Positions 48,423-57,972 of a stretch of DNA of 64,000 nucleotides are shown piece by piece. The stretch lies in contig CM055107.1 of the NCBI GenBank assembly GCA_029204225.1, forward strand, positions 18,588,718 through 18,652,717. Direction: 5' to 3'. Numbering within the stretch: position 1 is the stretch's first letter; every line of letters starts with the position of its first letter. The position numbers were made by a program, and so were the translations under genes. The DNA is from Diphasiastrum complanatum. Its lineage: Eukaryota > Streptophyta > Lycopodiopsida > Lycopodiales > Lycopodiaceae. The notes beneath the pieces are model-generated. The model did no database searches and had not been told where the DNA came from. It saw nothing but the letters and a program-made list of their open reading frames with translations.

Positions 48423-49610
48423 CTGTCAATAGTTTTCTCATAAATTTGTGGTTCACCACCGAATCCACAAAACTCTTCTGTTGTAGAAGCTGAGCTGTCT
48501 GTTCCATTTATGACAAGTGGTTTTCCTTCTCTTCCAGACCTTCTTGGAAATTGTGCTGGTGCCACAATTGTTTTGCCTTTGTCCTTCCGGATGTCTACAG
48601 AACCATTGTGTGTTGCAGGCGATTTAGGTACAGGCTGCTCCATGATTTGTCCATCGTCTGAACTGTAACTCAATTTATTTGGTATATGTTCATGGTCTAC
48701 TCCCTCTGTCTATGTGGGAAGATTATAGTACTTCTTTCTAAGAATATCATAACCAACTGGATCTCCGACAACCATTGATCTTGCTTCATCAAATTTCACA
48801 TCTCTTACAGTTTTGATTTCCCTGGTGTTAGGCATGTAAGCCCTATAATATGAGGAATGTACATCATAGCCTACAAGGAAACCCTGATCCACTTTTTTAT
48901 CTAACTTCTTTCTTTTCTAATTTGGTATGTGTGCAAATGCTACACACCCAAAGATGCGAACATGAGCCAGACTTGGCTTGTTGCCCGACCATACTTCATG
49001 TGGAGTAGTATAGGGAATGTCAGATTTCCCTATCTTCTTTTGCAGGTAATTGGCTGTAGCTACTGCCTCAGCCCATTAGCCATTTTGATGCCTTTGAATA
49101 GGCCATCATGCATCTCACAGCCTCCATGAAAGTTCAATTTTTCCTCTATGCAAGTCCATTATGTTGTGGTGTATATGTTGTTCTCTTCAAATCAAGGATG
49201 CCTCGGCTGGTACAAAACTCTACAAACCGTTTGGAGTCATACTCTCCACCTCTATTTGTCCTTAGTTGTTTGAGTTTCTTCGAAGTCCACTTCTTAGCCC
49301 AATTTACAAACTCTATAAATTTGTCCAGTGCTTCTGACTTATTATGAATGAAGTACACAACTGAAAACTTGCTGAAGTCATCAATGAAGGTGATAGAATA
49401 TTTTGAACCTATCAAAGAGACTACGTAAAAGGGTCCACAGATGTCTAAGTGTACTAACTCCAGGAGTTCTTTGGTCCTGAATCAGTCCCTGGTAAAAGGT
49501 ATATGTGACATCTTGCGTTTGTTGTATGCATCACAGGACTTCAGACCTCTTGCATCCTTGATTCTAACACCTGTGAATACTGCATTCGGGCTAGCGTTGT
49601 ACAGAATAGT
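48423..49610 (-). pseudogene. W3: copia integrase and linker fragment
   Basis: Minus order: integrase (49,146-49,560; GSKYSITFIDDFSKFSVVYF, LRTNRGGEYDSKRFVEF, TYTPQHNGLA), then linker (VDQGFLVGYDVHSSYYRAYM, 48,710-48,892; 48,377-48,673). The second catalytic Asp is Asn, the same change as in W2. No gag, protease or RT is attached; both ends are breaks. Confidence 0.85.
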
Positions 49611-50043
49611 ATGTTGTACAAATGTTACGTACTACATCTACAAATGTCTACTTTTTTCCATTCATGCGGCACCCACTTTTACATTGGGTAGATGAGGCCT
49701 CTATTAAGGTCCAAGCTGCCTCAATTGTTTAGACCACCTTCACAATTTATCCTTTAACATTGAATTTCTTTCAAACTCCATTGACCAACCTCAACACATA
49801 GTATTGATAAGAAGATGTTTAACAAAAAACGAACTACATGGATAAACTAGCAATCAGAGAAAGCCAAAGGAAGCACAGCTCATCAGTAGCCATAGGAGGC
49901 ATCAAGAGAACGTGCAACAGAACATAGGCATTAGCTGTTCCCCACCTCCAGTAGCATCCTGTGTACAGAACAATGAGCCTTTTGCAACTATATTTGTGCT
50001 GTTATAGAGAATGAGCAAAAGGCAGAACTTCCTGAATGAAAGT
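49611..50043. other. No gene seen; possible 3' region of the next stretch
   Basis: Sequence character changes here: no copia homology and fewer long A/T runs. If the coding stretch above it (minus strand, stop at about 50,044) is real, this would be its 3' untranslated region. Confidence 0.3.
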
Positions 50044-50535
50044 TCAGCCACCTTCATCACAAACCCCGGTCATGCTAGAAAGACAGATTAGAGACATCAT
50101 ACTGACAGATAATCTGGTATTGTTATAAGCCATTTCATCACCTTCAACTTCAAAATATGTCCAAACTTGTGTTTGGACATAAGAAAGATAGGGCTTCAGA
50201 ATCTTACCAGCCACTGTCGCAACATTTTCTTTGACCTTTCTTGTAGACCCACCAGGATCAACAGCTACGGCCACCGCTGCACGAAATGGGCCAAGAAAAA
50301 AACTTTCTGAAAGCAACAAATTTCCCAACCTGGCATGCAAGGAAGCTGGTATGTGGCAGTCCACAGGTCCACGTAACGAAGAGCTGTGTGGGTGCAAAGC
50401 ATCTGCCCACGTGCATCCTTTTTGGCTTCAAAATCAAGGATCTGGGAGAGCTTTGGAGGTGGAATGCTTCTACTGAGCAATGGTTCCAGGATTTGCATAA
50501 TAACAGTTTCGGGATGTGGTAATTTTGAGCTCTGC
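50044..50535 (-). pseudogene. Unrecognised host-like coding stretch with a frameshift
   Basis: On the minus strand a possible acceptor (GGTTGCAG, about 50,536) is followed by KLPHPETVIMQILEPLLSRS and LDFEAKKDARGQMLCTHTAL to about 50,330. There the frame shifts by one base in CTTCCTTGCATGCCAGG and continues as ARLGNLLLSESFFLGPFRAA and VAGKILKPYLSYVQTQVWTY to a stop at 50,044. Composition is protein-like in both halves and unlike copia. I do not recognise the family. It could be the last exon of a decayed host gene, or an intact one with a sequencing error. The overlapping plus-strand open frame looks like a shadow. Confidence 0.4.
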
Positions 50536-50774
50536 AACCTATTATTACCGAAGGATTTTAACTCTGTGCAGCTTGTCTCCATGTATAATTCTTGGATGTG
50601 CTCAGTGTACGTGGTGAGGCTAAGAGTCCTGATAATTCTAAGACCTAAAAAATGTACAAGAGTTTCGGAAGATCTCGAACAAAGAGAACCAACCCTCATT
50701 CTGAAACAAGACAAATACGTGACACTCTTTAAAAAACGTGAGACACAAAAAATTTCAAGAAAGCATTTAAACGA

Positions 50775-51125
50775 AAACGATAGACTTTGCCAAATCTGGT
50801 TTTGAGCTTCTGTCAAAGATTGAATTAGTCTCATTGCAGCATGTGACAGACGCGGCTGCCCTGCTCATGATCGCTTGTCTTCTATTTAACTAATCATGAG
50901 ATATTTCACAAAAACGATAGACTTTGCCGTGGGCAATCCCAAAAAACGTAAAACCATTGAGGCAATTAATCGGGATCGTCCGCAATCTGGTTTTGAGCTT
51001 CTGTCAAAGATTGAATTAGTCACATTGCACTGTGCAGCATGTGACTGACGCAGCTGCCCTGCTGATCGCTTGTCGTCACTGCTGAAGTGTTTGATTCCAC
51101 ATTCCTAATCATGAGATATTCCACT
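50775..51125. repeat. Tandem duplication downstream of the 207-codon gene
   Basis: TCTGGTTTTGAGCTTCTGTC followed by AAAGATTGAATTAGT, CAGCATGTGAC and GCTGCCCTGCT occurs at about 50,796 and again at about 50,986; AATCATGAGATATT occurs at about 50,891 and 51,107. The period is about 190-215 bp. No gene. Confidence 0.7.
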
Positions 51126-51132
51126 CTGTCCT

Positions 51133-51756
51133 CTAACCGCTCTCCGATGATGAACTACTCCCCAATGATGAACTACTTGAATCCACCGGTGGATCACGAA
51201 TTCGAAGCAGGGTTCGAACCTCAGCGGCTTCTATTTCTGCAATAACTGCTGTCTGTGTTGCTGCCGTGGCTTTTGCTATAGCCTTGTCAGAAACTAGCTT
51301 TAGCGCATCAGCTCGAGCCCTGGCCTCTTTGGCAGCCTTCCTTGCGCATTCTGCCGCAGTGTACGCAGCAGCAGCATAATCTTCCAAAGCTGCACGTTCT
51401 GTAGCATCATCCATTTCTATCTCAATACTAGTGGATGAACATTGACCTGCTGCATATCGTGAAGGCGTCACCGCACAGGGATCTACAGGTTGTTTCTTTT
51501 CTGCGTGGGCTGAATTCTGTGACAAAGCAGGAGGAAATTCTTCCATACCCACATTTCCCGAAGCCGCAGCTTCCTCACGTTTATCACACACACGGCACAC
51601 GTACAACGACGGATCAATAGTTTTGTGTGGATAATATGGAAGCTGATCAGAATGGCTATGCACGGAGCGTTGGCATTTCCAGCAGACGAGCATTCTAACA
51701 GCATTCTGCTGTTTTTTCGAATTTTCTCGATCCCCCGAATGCATGGAACTATCCAT
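51133..51756 (-). CDS. Hypothetical 207-residue protein, Cys-pair motif plus Ala-rich helix
   Basis: A complete minus-strand frame, ATG at 51,756, stop at 51,133. Residues 25-28 (CWKC) and 54-57 (CRVC) form two Cys-x2-Cys pairs 25 residues apart, which could bind zinc. Residues about 118-185 are rich in Ala, Glu, Lys and Arg (AAAAYTAAECARKAAKEARA) and should form a long helix or coiled coil. The C-terminus is a Ser-rich tail. It is GC-richer than everything around it and has no copia similarity. A TATA box lies about 225 bases upstream, with a C/T-rich stretch between, as expected for a plant 5' untranslated region. I do not recognise the family. It is the best host-gene candidate in the window. 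Confidence 0.65.
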   Translation of the reverse strand: MDSSMHSGDRENSKKQQNAVRMLVCWKCQRSVHSHSDQLPYYPHKTIDPSLYVCRVCDKREEAAASGNVGMEEFPPALSQNSAHAEKKQPVDPCAVTPSRYAAGQCSSTSIEIEMDDATERAALEDYAAAAYTAAECARKAAKEARARADALKLVSDKAIAKATAATQTAVIAEIEAAEVRTLLRIRDPPVDSSSSSLGSSSSSESG

Positions 51757-51980
51757 TGTTGTCGTTGCCTCAGCACCACCTTCGAGAGCAATTGGGAAGG
51801 AGCAAGGAGAAAACGAATGGGAGAGAGCGAGGAGTACAGAAAGGAGGAAGGAGAAAACGGTTGAGAGAGGTGGCGTTGGTTCGTTCGCTCAACCAAAAGC
51901 CGCGTCGACCAGGATTGCACCAATCTTTGTAGACATGAGCAAGATTTCCTCGCAAGACAAACTTTAAAATCTCAAAAGGA

Positions 51981-51991
51981 CCTTTTATATA
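51981..51991 (-). promoter_or_regulatory. TATA box of the 207-codon gene
   Basis: CCTTTTATATA on the plus strand reads TATATAAAAGG on the minus strand. The stretch down to the ATG is C/T-rich and free of long frames, fitting a transcription start about 30 bases below the box. Confidence 0.5.
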
Positions 51992-52239
51992 TTGCAACAA
52001 TCAATGGCGACATCTACCACTTCTACAAAATCAATAAATCTGAGCTTTACATCATGAATCCTAATAATTGGATGAGCAAGTTACATATTGCTTAGCATTC
52101 TATACCTTAATAGGCTATCCAACTATTTTGAACCTTCTTAGATTGAGAGAAGCTAGGTGCTATCTTTTCTCGTACATTCATTTATTATTTTTACTTGTAA
52201 TTAGTATCTACACAGGAATTCCTCTAGTAATACAGTGTT

Positions 52240-52565
52240 TGCCATAGATCACTTGATGGAAGTAACTACCACGTGTGGAGATTCAAAGTTATCCTACTAG
52301 CTGAAAAACTATGGGAAGTCATAGAACATATAGAGTAATAATTTTTGACTAACCAACAAACACTTATAAAGTGAAAGATAAAGGTCGATGTCTTATTGAT
52401 CTTGAATATTCAAGAGTCATTACTAGGTCATGCTTCCAAAGGTCAAACTTCCAATGATGTATGAGATATTTTAAACACTCTATGATGTTAGAGATGTTGC
52501 GGCTAAGTTGTTTCTAAATTAAAAATTATTCTCATTAAAATGGTCAAAGAATGAATTTATACCTA
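52240..52565 (+). pseudogene. Copia gag fragment (plus strand, old)
   Basis: In the plus strand LDGSNYHVWRFKVILLAEKL and WEVIEHIE (from about 52,252) match the start of copia gag (UBN2-type). Decayed continuation includes ESLLGHASKGQTSNDV, LNTLYDVRDVAAKLFLN and FSLKWSKNEFI in shifting frames. It stops where a MITE remnant begins. No other part of this element is visible, and the family differs from the rest of the window. Confidence 0.65.
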
Positions 52566-52800
52566 CATTAGAGAAGTTCTAAACTTTGAAATGGCCCCTT
52601 GTAAATATGCTTTTTTTTCCTTAATTTTTTCTGACATGTGGCCCAATCATAATGCATACATTTGAAATTTATATCATGTAGATGATTTAGATTAAAATTT
52701 AGAAATTAACGATTAAGAATTTTAAAATATTTCAAATTCTCGCTAAATAGCATACAAGCATTCTATTGGTTGACGGTGCCTACCCTGAACGTGCTAATCT
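52566..52800. mobile_element. Degraded fold-back MITE remnant
   Basis: CATTAGAGAAGTTCTAAACT, then TTAATTTTTTCTGACATGTG and ATTTGAAATTTATATCATGT follow the left half of the 33,510 MITE with many changes. The other end is not recognisable. This is an older member of the family, inserted into the gag fragment. Confidence 0.5.
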
Positions 52801-52844
52801 ACCCATGATGATAGCATCTGAAGTTGAAATATTCACAATAACAT

Positions 52845-53605
52845 ATCACGGGGATTCCGACGTGGATGTCCGACTGATTTTTGTTAATTTTCTAATATGT
52901 TGCATATCAATGCTTCGGATTCCGACGTCCAAATAAAAATTCCCAAATTGGACGTTCGGTGATCAGAAAACTATGGTGCAAATCAATTTTCAAACTTGAC
53001 GTCGGATTCCGACATGTCAAAATCTGACATTTTGACGTTGATATGGCATGGAATATTGCGTAACGAAAAAAAATAGTTGGCATCTGACGTGGACGTCGGA
53101 ATCCAACGTTCGTCGCATTCTGACGTCCACATCATTGATTTGAGTCCCAAATATTTTTCTGATTAGACCGGTTACGGATTGCGGACACAAGATTCCGATG
53201 TGTTTTGGGACTTCGAAATACGACGTCTGTGAATTTCGGATCTTTGTGCCATCTGCAGATTCTTTTCTCACTCTTTCTCACAGTTTTGGAGCATTTGGTG
53301 CATTTGGAGCGTTTGGTTCATTTGGAGCTGAAAAATTTTGATGCTTTTGGAGCTTTTGGAGTTTGGAGATTTTGGAGCTTTTGGAACTTTTGGAGGTAGT
53401 TGTTTTGTTTTTGCCTTTTCTCTTAGAGATAAAGCTCGCTTTGTTTGTTTTTGTGAAAGAAAGTGAGGAGGTATGTTAAAAAGTGATGAAGGGAAAGTGT
53501 AAAGCGTAAAGTAAATGAAGGAAGAGTGTCAAGTAAATAGTATAAAGTAAAAAGTGTAAAGTAGATAGGGCAAAGATAATAATGCATAGATAGTGTATGA
53601 ATTTT
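52845..53605. repeat. Repeat H, copy 3 (longest)
   Basis: It extends about 250 bases further left than copies 1 and 2. That extra part is filled with GATTCCGACGT, GACGTCGGAAT and TTGACGT words in both orientations. From about 53,100 it matches 26,258 onward, including the TTTGGAGC and GTAAAGT word runs. Confidence 0.75.
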
Positions 53606-53621
53606 TTAGAGAGAGAGAGCG

Positions 53622-53670
<49 letters not shown>

Positions 53671-53902
53671 AAGTGTGCATGTGTGTGTGTGTTTTGCATT
53701 TTGCATTGATTTAGAATTTAGGGCAATAGATAAATAGATAGTGTTTGATAGTAACTAAATGTTAGATTTGTAATTTGAGAGAGAGAGAGGGGTGGGGGAG
53801 GGGAAGTGTGTATGTGTGTGTGTTTTGCATTTTGCATTAATTTAGAATTTAGGATAATAGATAAATTGATAGTGTTTGTTAGTAATTGAATGATAGATTT
53901 GT

Positions 53903-53933
<31 letters not shown>

Positions 53934-54249
53934 TTGTGTGTGTGTGTGTGTGTGTGTGTGTTTTGCATTTTGTATTGATTTAAGTTTTAGGTTGATAGAT
54001 GAATAGATAGTGTATGATGAAAATTGAATGTTAAATTTGTAATTTGTTAGAGAGAGAAAAAAGTAAATGCATATTCGATGATGATTTGCATTGCTAGAAA
54101 GTTAAATTTGTAATTTATTTAAACAAAACTTAACAGAGAGAGAGAAATGTAAGAGAAGTAGTAAATATTTTACATTTTGCATTGATTTAGGATTTAGGGT
54201 AGTAGATGAATAGATAGTGTTTGATGGTAATTGAATGTTAGATTTGTAG

Positions 54250-54295
<46 letters not shown>

Positions 54296-54360
54296 AGATT
54301 AGTATAATTCAATAGAAATTATTAGAGAGAGAGAGAGAGAGAGTTTTGCATTTTGACATG
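53606..54360. repeat. GA/GT compound minisatellite with an LTR footprint
   Basis: Several conserved units separated by GA and GT runs. At 54,148-54,169, TGTAAGAGAAGTAGTAAATA plus TT matches the first 22 bases of the X2/X3 3' LTR. The next base begins TTACATTTTGCATTG, which in units 1 and 2 lies on the far side of the X element. Confidence 0.8.
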
Positions 54361-54941
54361 TGTGTGTGTTATAGCATATTAATAATATAACATTTTACTC
54401 TTTGAATCTATCAACCCTAAATTCTTAATTTGATCTAGTTTGCTAATTTGGACATAGTTATTTATTTGGCAATTGAGGCCAATTTTCATATTATATTTAG
54501 AATTTGACTTTTCAAAGCTATATATGTCTAAAAGAATTTGAATTACCACTTTTAGAGAGTGAGAAAAATAGTCAGAGGTCAAGTTTAGTAGATTCAAAAT
54601 TGAATGTTGGAGACATTGAATCTAGTCCACATTAAATGATAGGGTTTTTGTTATGGAGGGAAACCAAGCTCATTAATGATGCATGGATCTGCTACAAAAG
54701 GATGTAAACTCATGGGAGAAATTATTCTTCTCTCTGTCATCTCATTTCATGCTTGTACATGAGTTCTTTTGGGCTGATCTATCCATTGGTGCACTATATT
54801 CATGATATCTTGCAATCTGGTGTGTAGAATACTCATATTTTGCTATATTCGGATCCACACGTGAATTACAGTAGGTTACTAATTTTGTATGGACAGAAAC
54901 ATCATGTTATCATAAGTTTAATGTTTGATCAATATCATTTT
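54361..54941 (+). repeat. Y-LTR, copy 4, truncated
   Basis: It follows the other Y-LTRs to GATCAATATCATTTT and then stops. About 130 terminal bases are missing, and gag sequence of family Z follows on the other strand. Confidence 0.65.
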
Positions 54942-55197
54942 TAGCAGAAGTGCAAGATCCAATTTCTCTTAAGATCTCATTATAGACATTCATTTTTATA
55001 AAACGAAGAGCCATCTTAGCTCTCTTTTTATATTTTTGTACTTCTAGTTGTACTTGAGTGTCCTCCTCAAGTTCTAATACAATGTCTATTACATCTTGGA
55101 GTATTAGAATAGACTCCATTCTAACCTTCCAAATAGAGTAGTTGGAGGTGTTCAGTCTTTCACTAGCTTCTAAGATATATCCTCCAACTGATGCCAT
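54942..55197 (-). pseudogene. Z5: copia gag N-terminal part
   Basis: ATG at 55,197 opens MASVGGYILEASERLNTSNY and YSIWKVRMESILI, closely parallel to the gag start of the complete element next door (MATSGGFMLESNDRLTSINY). It ends in EILREIGSCTSAK at the break with the Y-LTR. This is exactly the gag part that Z3 and Z4 have lost, so it supplies the missing 5' coding of the family. Confidence 0.8.
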
Positions 55198-55773
55198 TAG
55201 ATGTGAAAAATCATAGTAATGAACAAAAAATATGTTGCTTCTCTCTCACTATAGGAAATAAAAAGGGTTTACTACCAAATCCTATGCAAGATCTTGCAAC
55301 AATATATGAGATAGATCTCAAAATTTCTACCAATGTTTTGCAAACTAGATCAACCTCTCACTTTGAAATGGAGTTTAGACAATTTTTTGTATTAACTTTC
55401 TTTGGCACATGGAGAATGCTCAAAGAAAACACAATTGACTCAAATAAAATCACTTTGTATGAAACAATGTGTCAAACAACACAAAACAATGTCTAGATCT
55501 CAAGTTTGGAAGATTGGTATATGCGAATATGGAATTTTGGATCAAACATAATTTTTTTTGTCAAATCAAAAAGTGTCCACTTGGGTCTGGGAGAATCTCT
55601 ACCCTTATTTAAGAGCCTCTAGCTCTTGGTTGTCTCATCAAATTGATTTGAAACAAATCACAATGGAATCTAGACTTTGCTAGCTTTCCAACAAGCTATC
55701 TAGTCACTATCTTTGGATTTAGCAACAAAGAGAATAAAAGGATTGAAGTGTACTGATTTTCACACGTGTGAAA
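55198..55773 (-). other. Z5 leader, interrupted by the complete element
   Basis: Matches 35,151-35,530 from CTTTCTTTGGCACATGGAG on; the first 190 bases occur only here. At CACACGTGTGAAA it is split by the element at 55,774. It resumes at 61,474 (TGAAATCTCAAAATTCCATA). Confidence 0.8.
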
Positions 55774-56426
55774 TGTGAAGGATTTCAGATCATTCAAGAT
55801 CCAATCCAAGTCCCAAATCTTTGGTTACAATAAGGAGCAAACCAACAATCCTGCCAATGTAGAAAAATCAGCATCTACATACAAAATGAGATGCAAACTC
55901 TAAGAGATATTGATCAAACATGAACCAAAACATAAAATATGTTTGTTTTCCATAAAATTATAGTACCCTACTGTATTTCACACGTGTGGAACCGAAAATA
56001 GCAATAAATGATCATTCTACACCAAGATTGCAAGATAACACCAAGATAGTGCACCAATGAGTAGTAGAACCCAAAGAGAACCATGTATAATGATGAAATG
56101 AAAGAGAGAAGAGAGAAGATGTGTCTCTCCATGAGTTACATCCTTTTATAGAGTTTCCAAACCCTATTTGGCCACTTGGCTTTCCCTCCAAAATGTAAAC
56201 CCTACTATTTTTGGATCTAGATTCAATGTACCCAAAGTTCAAATTTGAATCTCTCTCAAACTCGACTACCAACTTTCCCACACTTTCCAAAAGTGTTTAT
56301 TGAATGTATTTTGAACTAATATAACTTCAAAAAGTTTATCTCTAAGTCTAAAATGAGTTTTGGCCTCTTATTGACAATTTACCAATATGTGACTAAACTA
56401 GACTAAACTAGTTGCAATCTCTCACA
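55774..56426 (-). repeat. 3' LTR of the complete element
   Basis: 653 bp. Its complement begins TGTGAGAGATTGC and ends ATCCTTCACA. It shares blocks with the Y-LTR in inverse orientation. Confidence 0.9.
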
Positions 56427-57972
56427 CTCCCTCTTTAACTAGTTTTGGCATAGTTTTAACAATAGAACTTTGATCCAACTTTAGAATGATCTCCATCCTA
56501 AGTATAGATCTTCTTTCTAAGGTTCTAAAGTATCTTTCATAATTGATATAGAGAATAGTTTCCAAATTGGATGCTTCACTATTTCTTACATCAATTTTGC
56601 ACATCAAGATATAACCAGAACATGAAGAACCATATAGAATGTGAATGAAATCATTCCTCCATGTTTCAAACTTTGTACTCTCTAGAAAACTACAGCAACC
56701 AAACAATAAATGTGAGTGATGGCCATTTTCTTGCTTGTCTCCTCAAACTTTGTCCTTTCTAGATATGTCTTCACCATAAAACTCCATGAGTGAGTCTCCA
56801 TCTCCATCTTGCCACAAGAAACCATCAAACCTTGGAAATCCATGAGTAGGTGAGTACATTAATGATGCAAATCCAGCACCACATGACTCCATAAACCAAG
56901 TAGGTTACACTAGTCCATCTTCAAGATCTACTTGACACAAGAAAATGACCATGAATTCACCAAAAATTGACAATCTCCAAGTATTGGCACCAAGTAGCTC
57001 AACACTTGAGAACTTGATCATGGATGAGTGATATAATGAGCCTCCATTAGCCTCATTTCCATCAGCAAAACCAGCCGAGAATGCTAGTACAACTCCAACA
57101 ATAAGATATTGCAAGACAATGTAACTAGTTTGTCCATATCTTGACAATTTGCACACATCCACATGAAATAGCTCAAACATGAGATAGAACAAGTAAAGTA
57201 AACTTGAACAACACTTCCTTGCTGCTCCTTTGACCTTACTTGAGTCTTCAATAAGCTGCAAAAACAGATCCATAACATATTTGCCAAATAACCTTCCTTT
57301 GATGCTCTTGACTAGCTCCAAATTGCCACCTTTCCTTTTGTGTTGTTGAAGCCCTTTGAGACCAACCTCTTGATCTTTCTCTTGATCATCAAAGTCATTG
57401 AACAAACTTTGTTTTCCAGATCCATTACTTGCTTTTCCAATATGAAAACCATGAGAACCAATATCCACTTGCATAGCATCATCTACATAAGAAAATTCTC
57501 CAAAACATGTGAGTAAAGCAAAGTGTGTCGCTTCCACTTGCTTACCTTTCTCTTGATCATCAAAGATATCAAAGATATGAATATCTTTAGATCTTAACCT
57601 CTGGAAATACCCCCTCTAAAACATATGTTCTTGATCCAACAAGATCTCATCAATGGTTGATCTCGAATTTCCACAAAGGTTAGTGAAAATTGTGAGAAAT
57701 TCAACTAGTTTTGCTATTTTGGTCATTTTTGTATATTTGGCAAAGTGTGTCGCTTCCACTTGCTTACCTTTCTCTTGATCATCAAAGATATCAAAGATAT
57801 GGATATCTTTAGACCTGAACCTCTGGAAATACTCCCTCTCAAACATATGATCTAGATCCAACAAGATCTCATCAATGCTTGATCTTGAATTTCCACAAAG
57901 GTTAGTGAAAACAATGTCACCAATGTCACCATCATAAATCAAAAGATAGATTCCAAACTTTCCATCCAACAT
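56427..57972 (-). pseudogene. 3' internal region: decayed, partly RT-derived coding
   Basis: Frames 57,616-57,972 and 56,905-57,537 are separated by stops from the long frame above. The first reads FGIYLLIYDGDIGDIVFTNL and SSIDEILLDLDHMFE, which resembles the RT palm around YVDD, with that motif itself gone. The second (210 codons) contains hydrophobic stretches (LIVGVVLAFSAGFADGNEAN) and no motif I know. A 222-bp tandem duplication repeats part of this region. Its function, if any, is unknown. Confidence 0.5.
57521..57961. repeat. 222-bp in-frame tandem duplication
   Basis: AAGTGTGTCGCTTCCACTTG starts at 57,521 and again at 57,743. The first ~170 bases of each unit match closely (GATATCTTTAGA, CTCATCAATG, TTCCACAAAGGTTAGTGAAA). 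222 is a multiple of three, and the repeated peptide reads FTNLCGNSRS(S/T)IDEILLD. Confidence 0.85.

Noticed and set aside
50386-50805. 139-codon plus-strand frame
   Set aside because: It overlaps the more protein-like minus-strand stretch and shows no recognisable motif.
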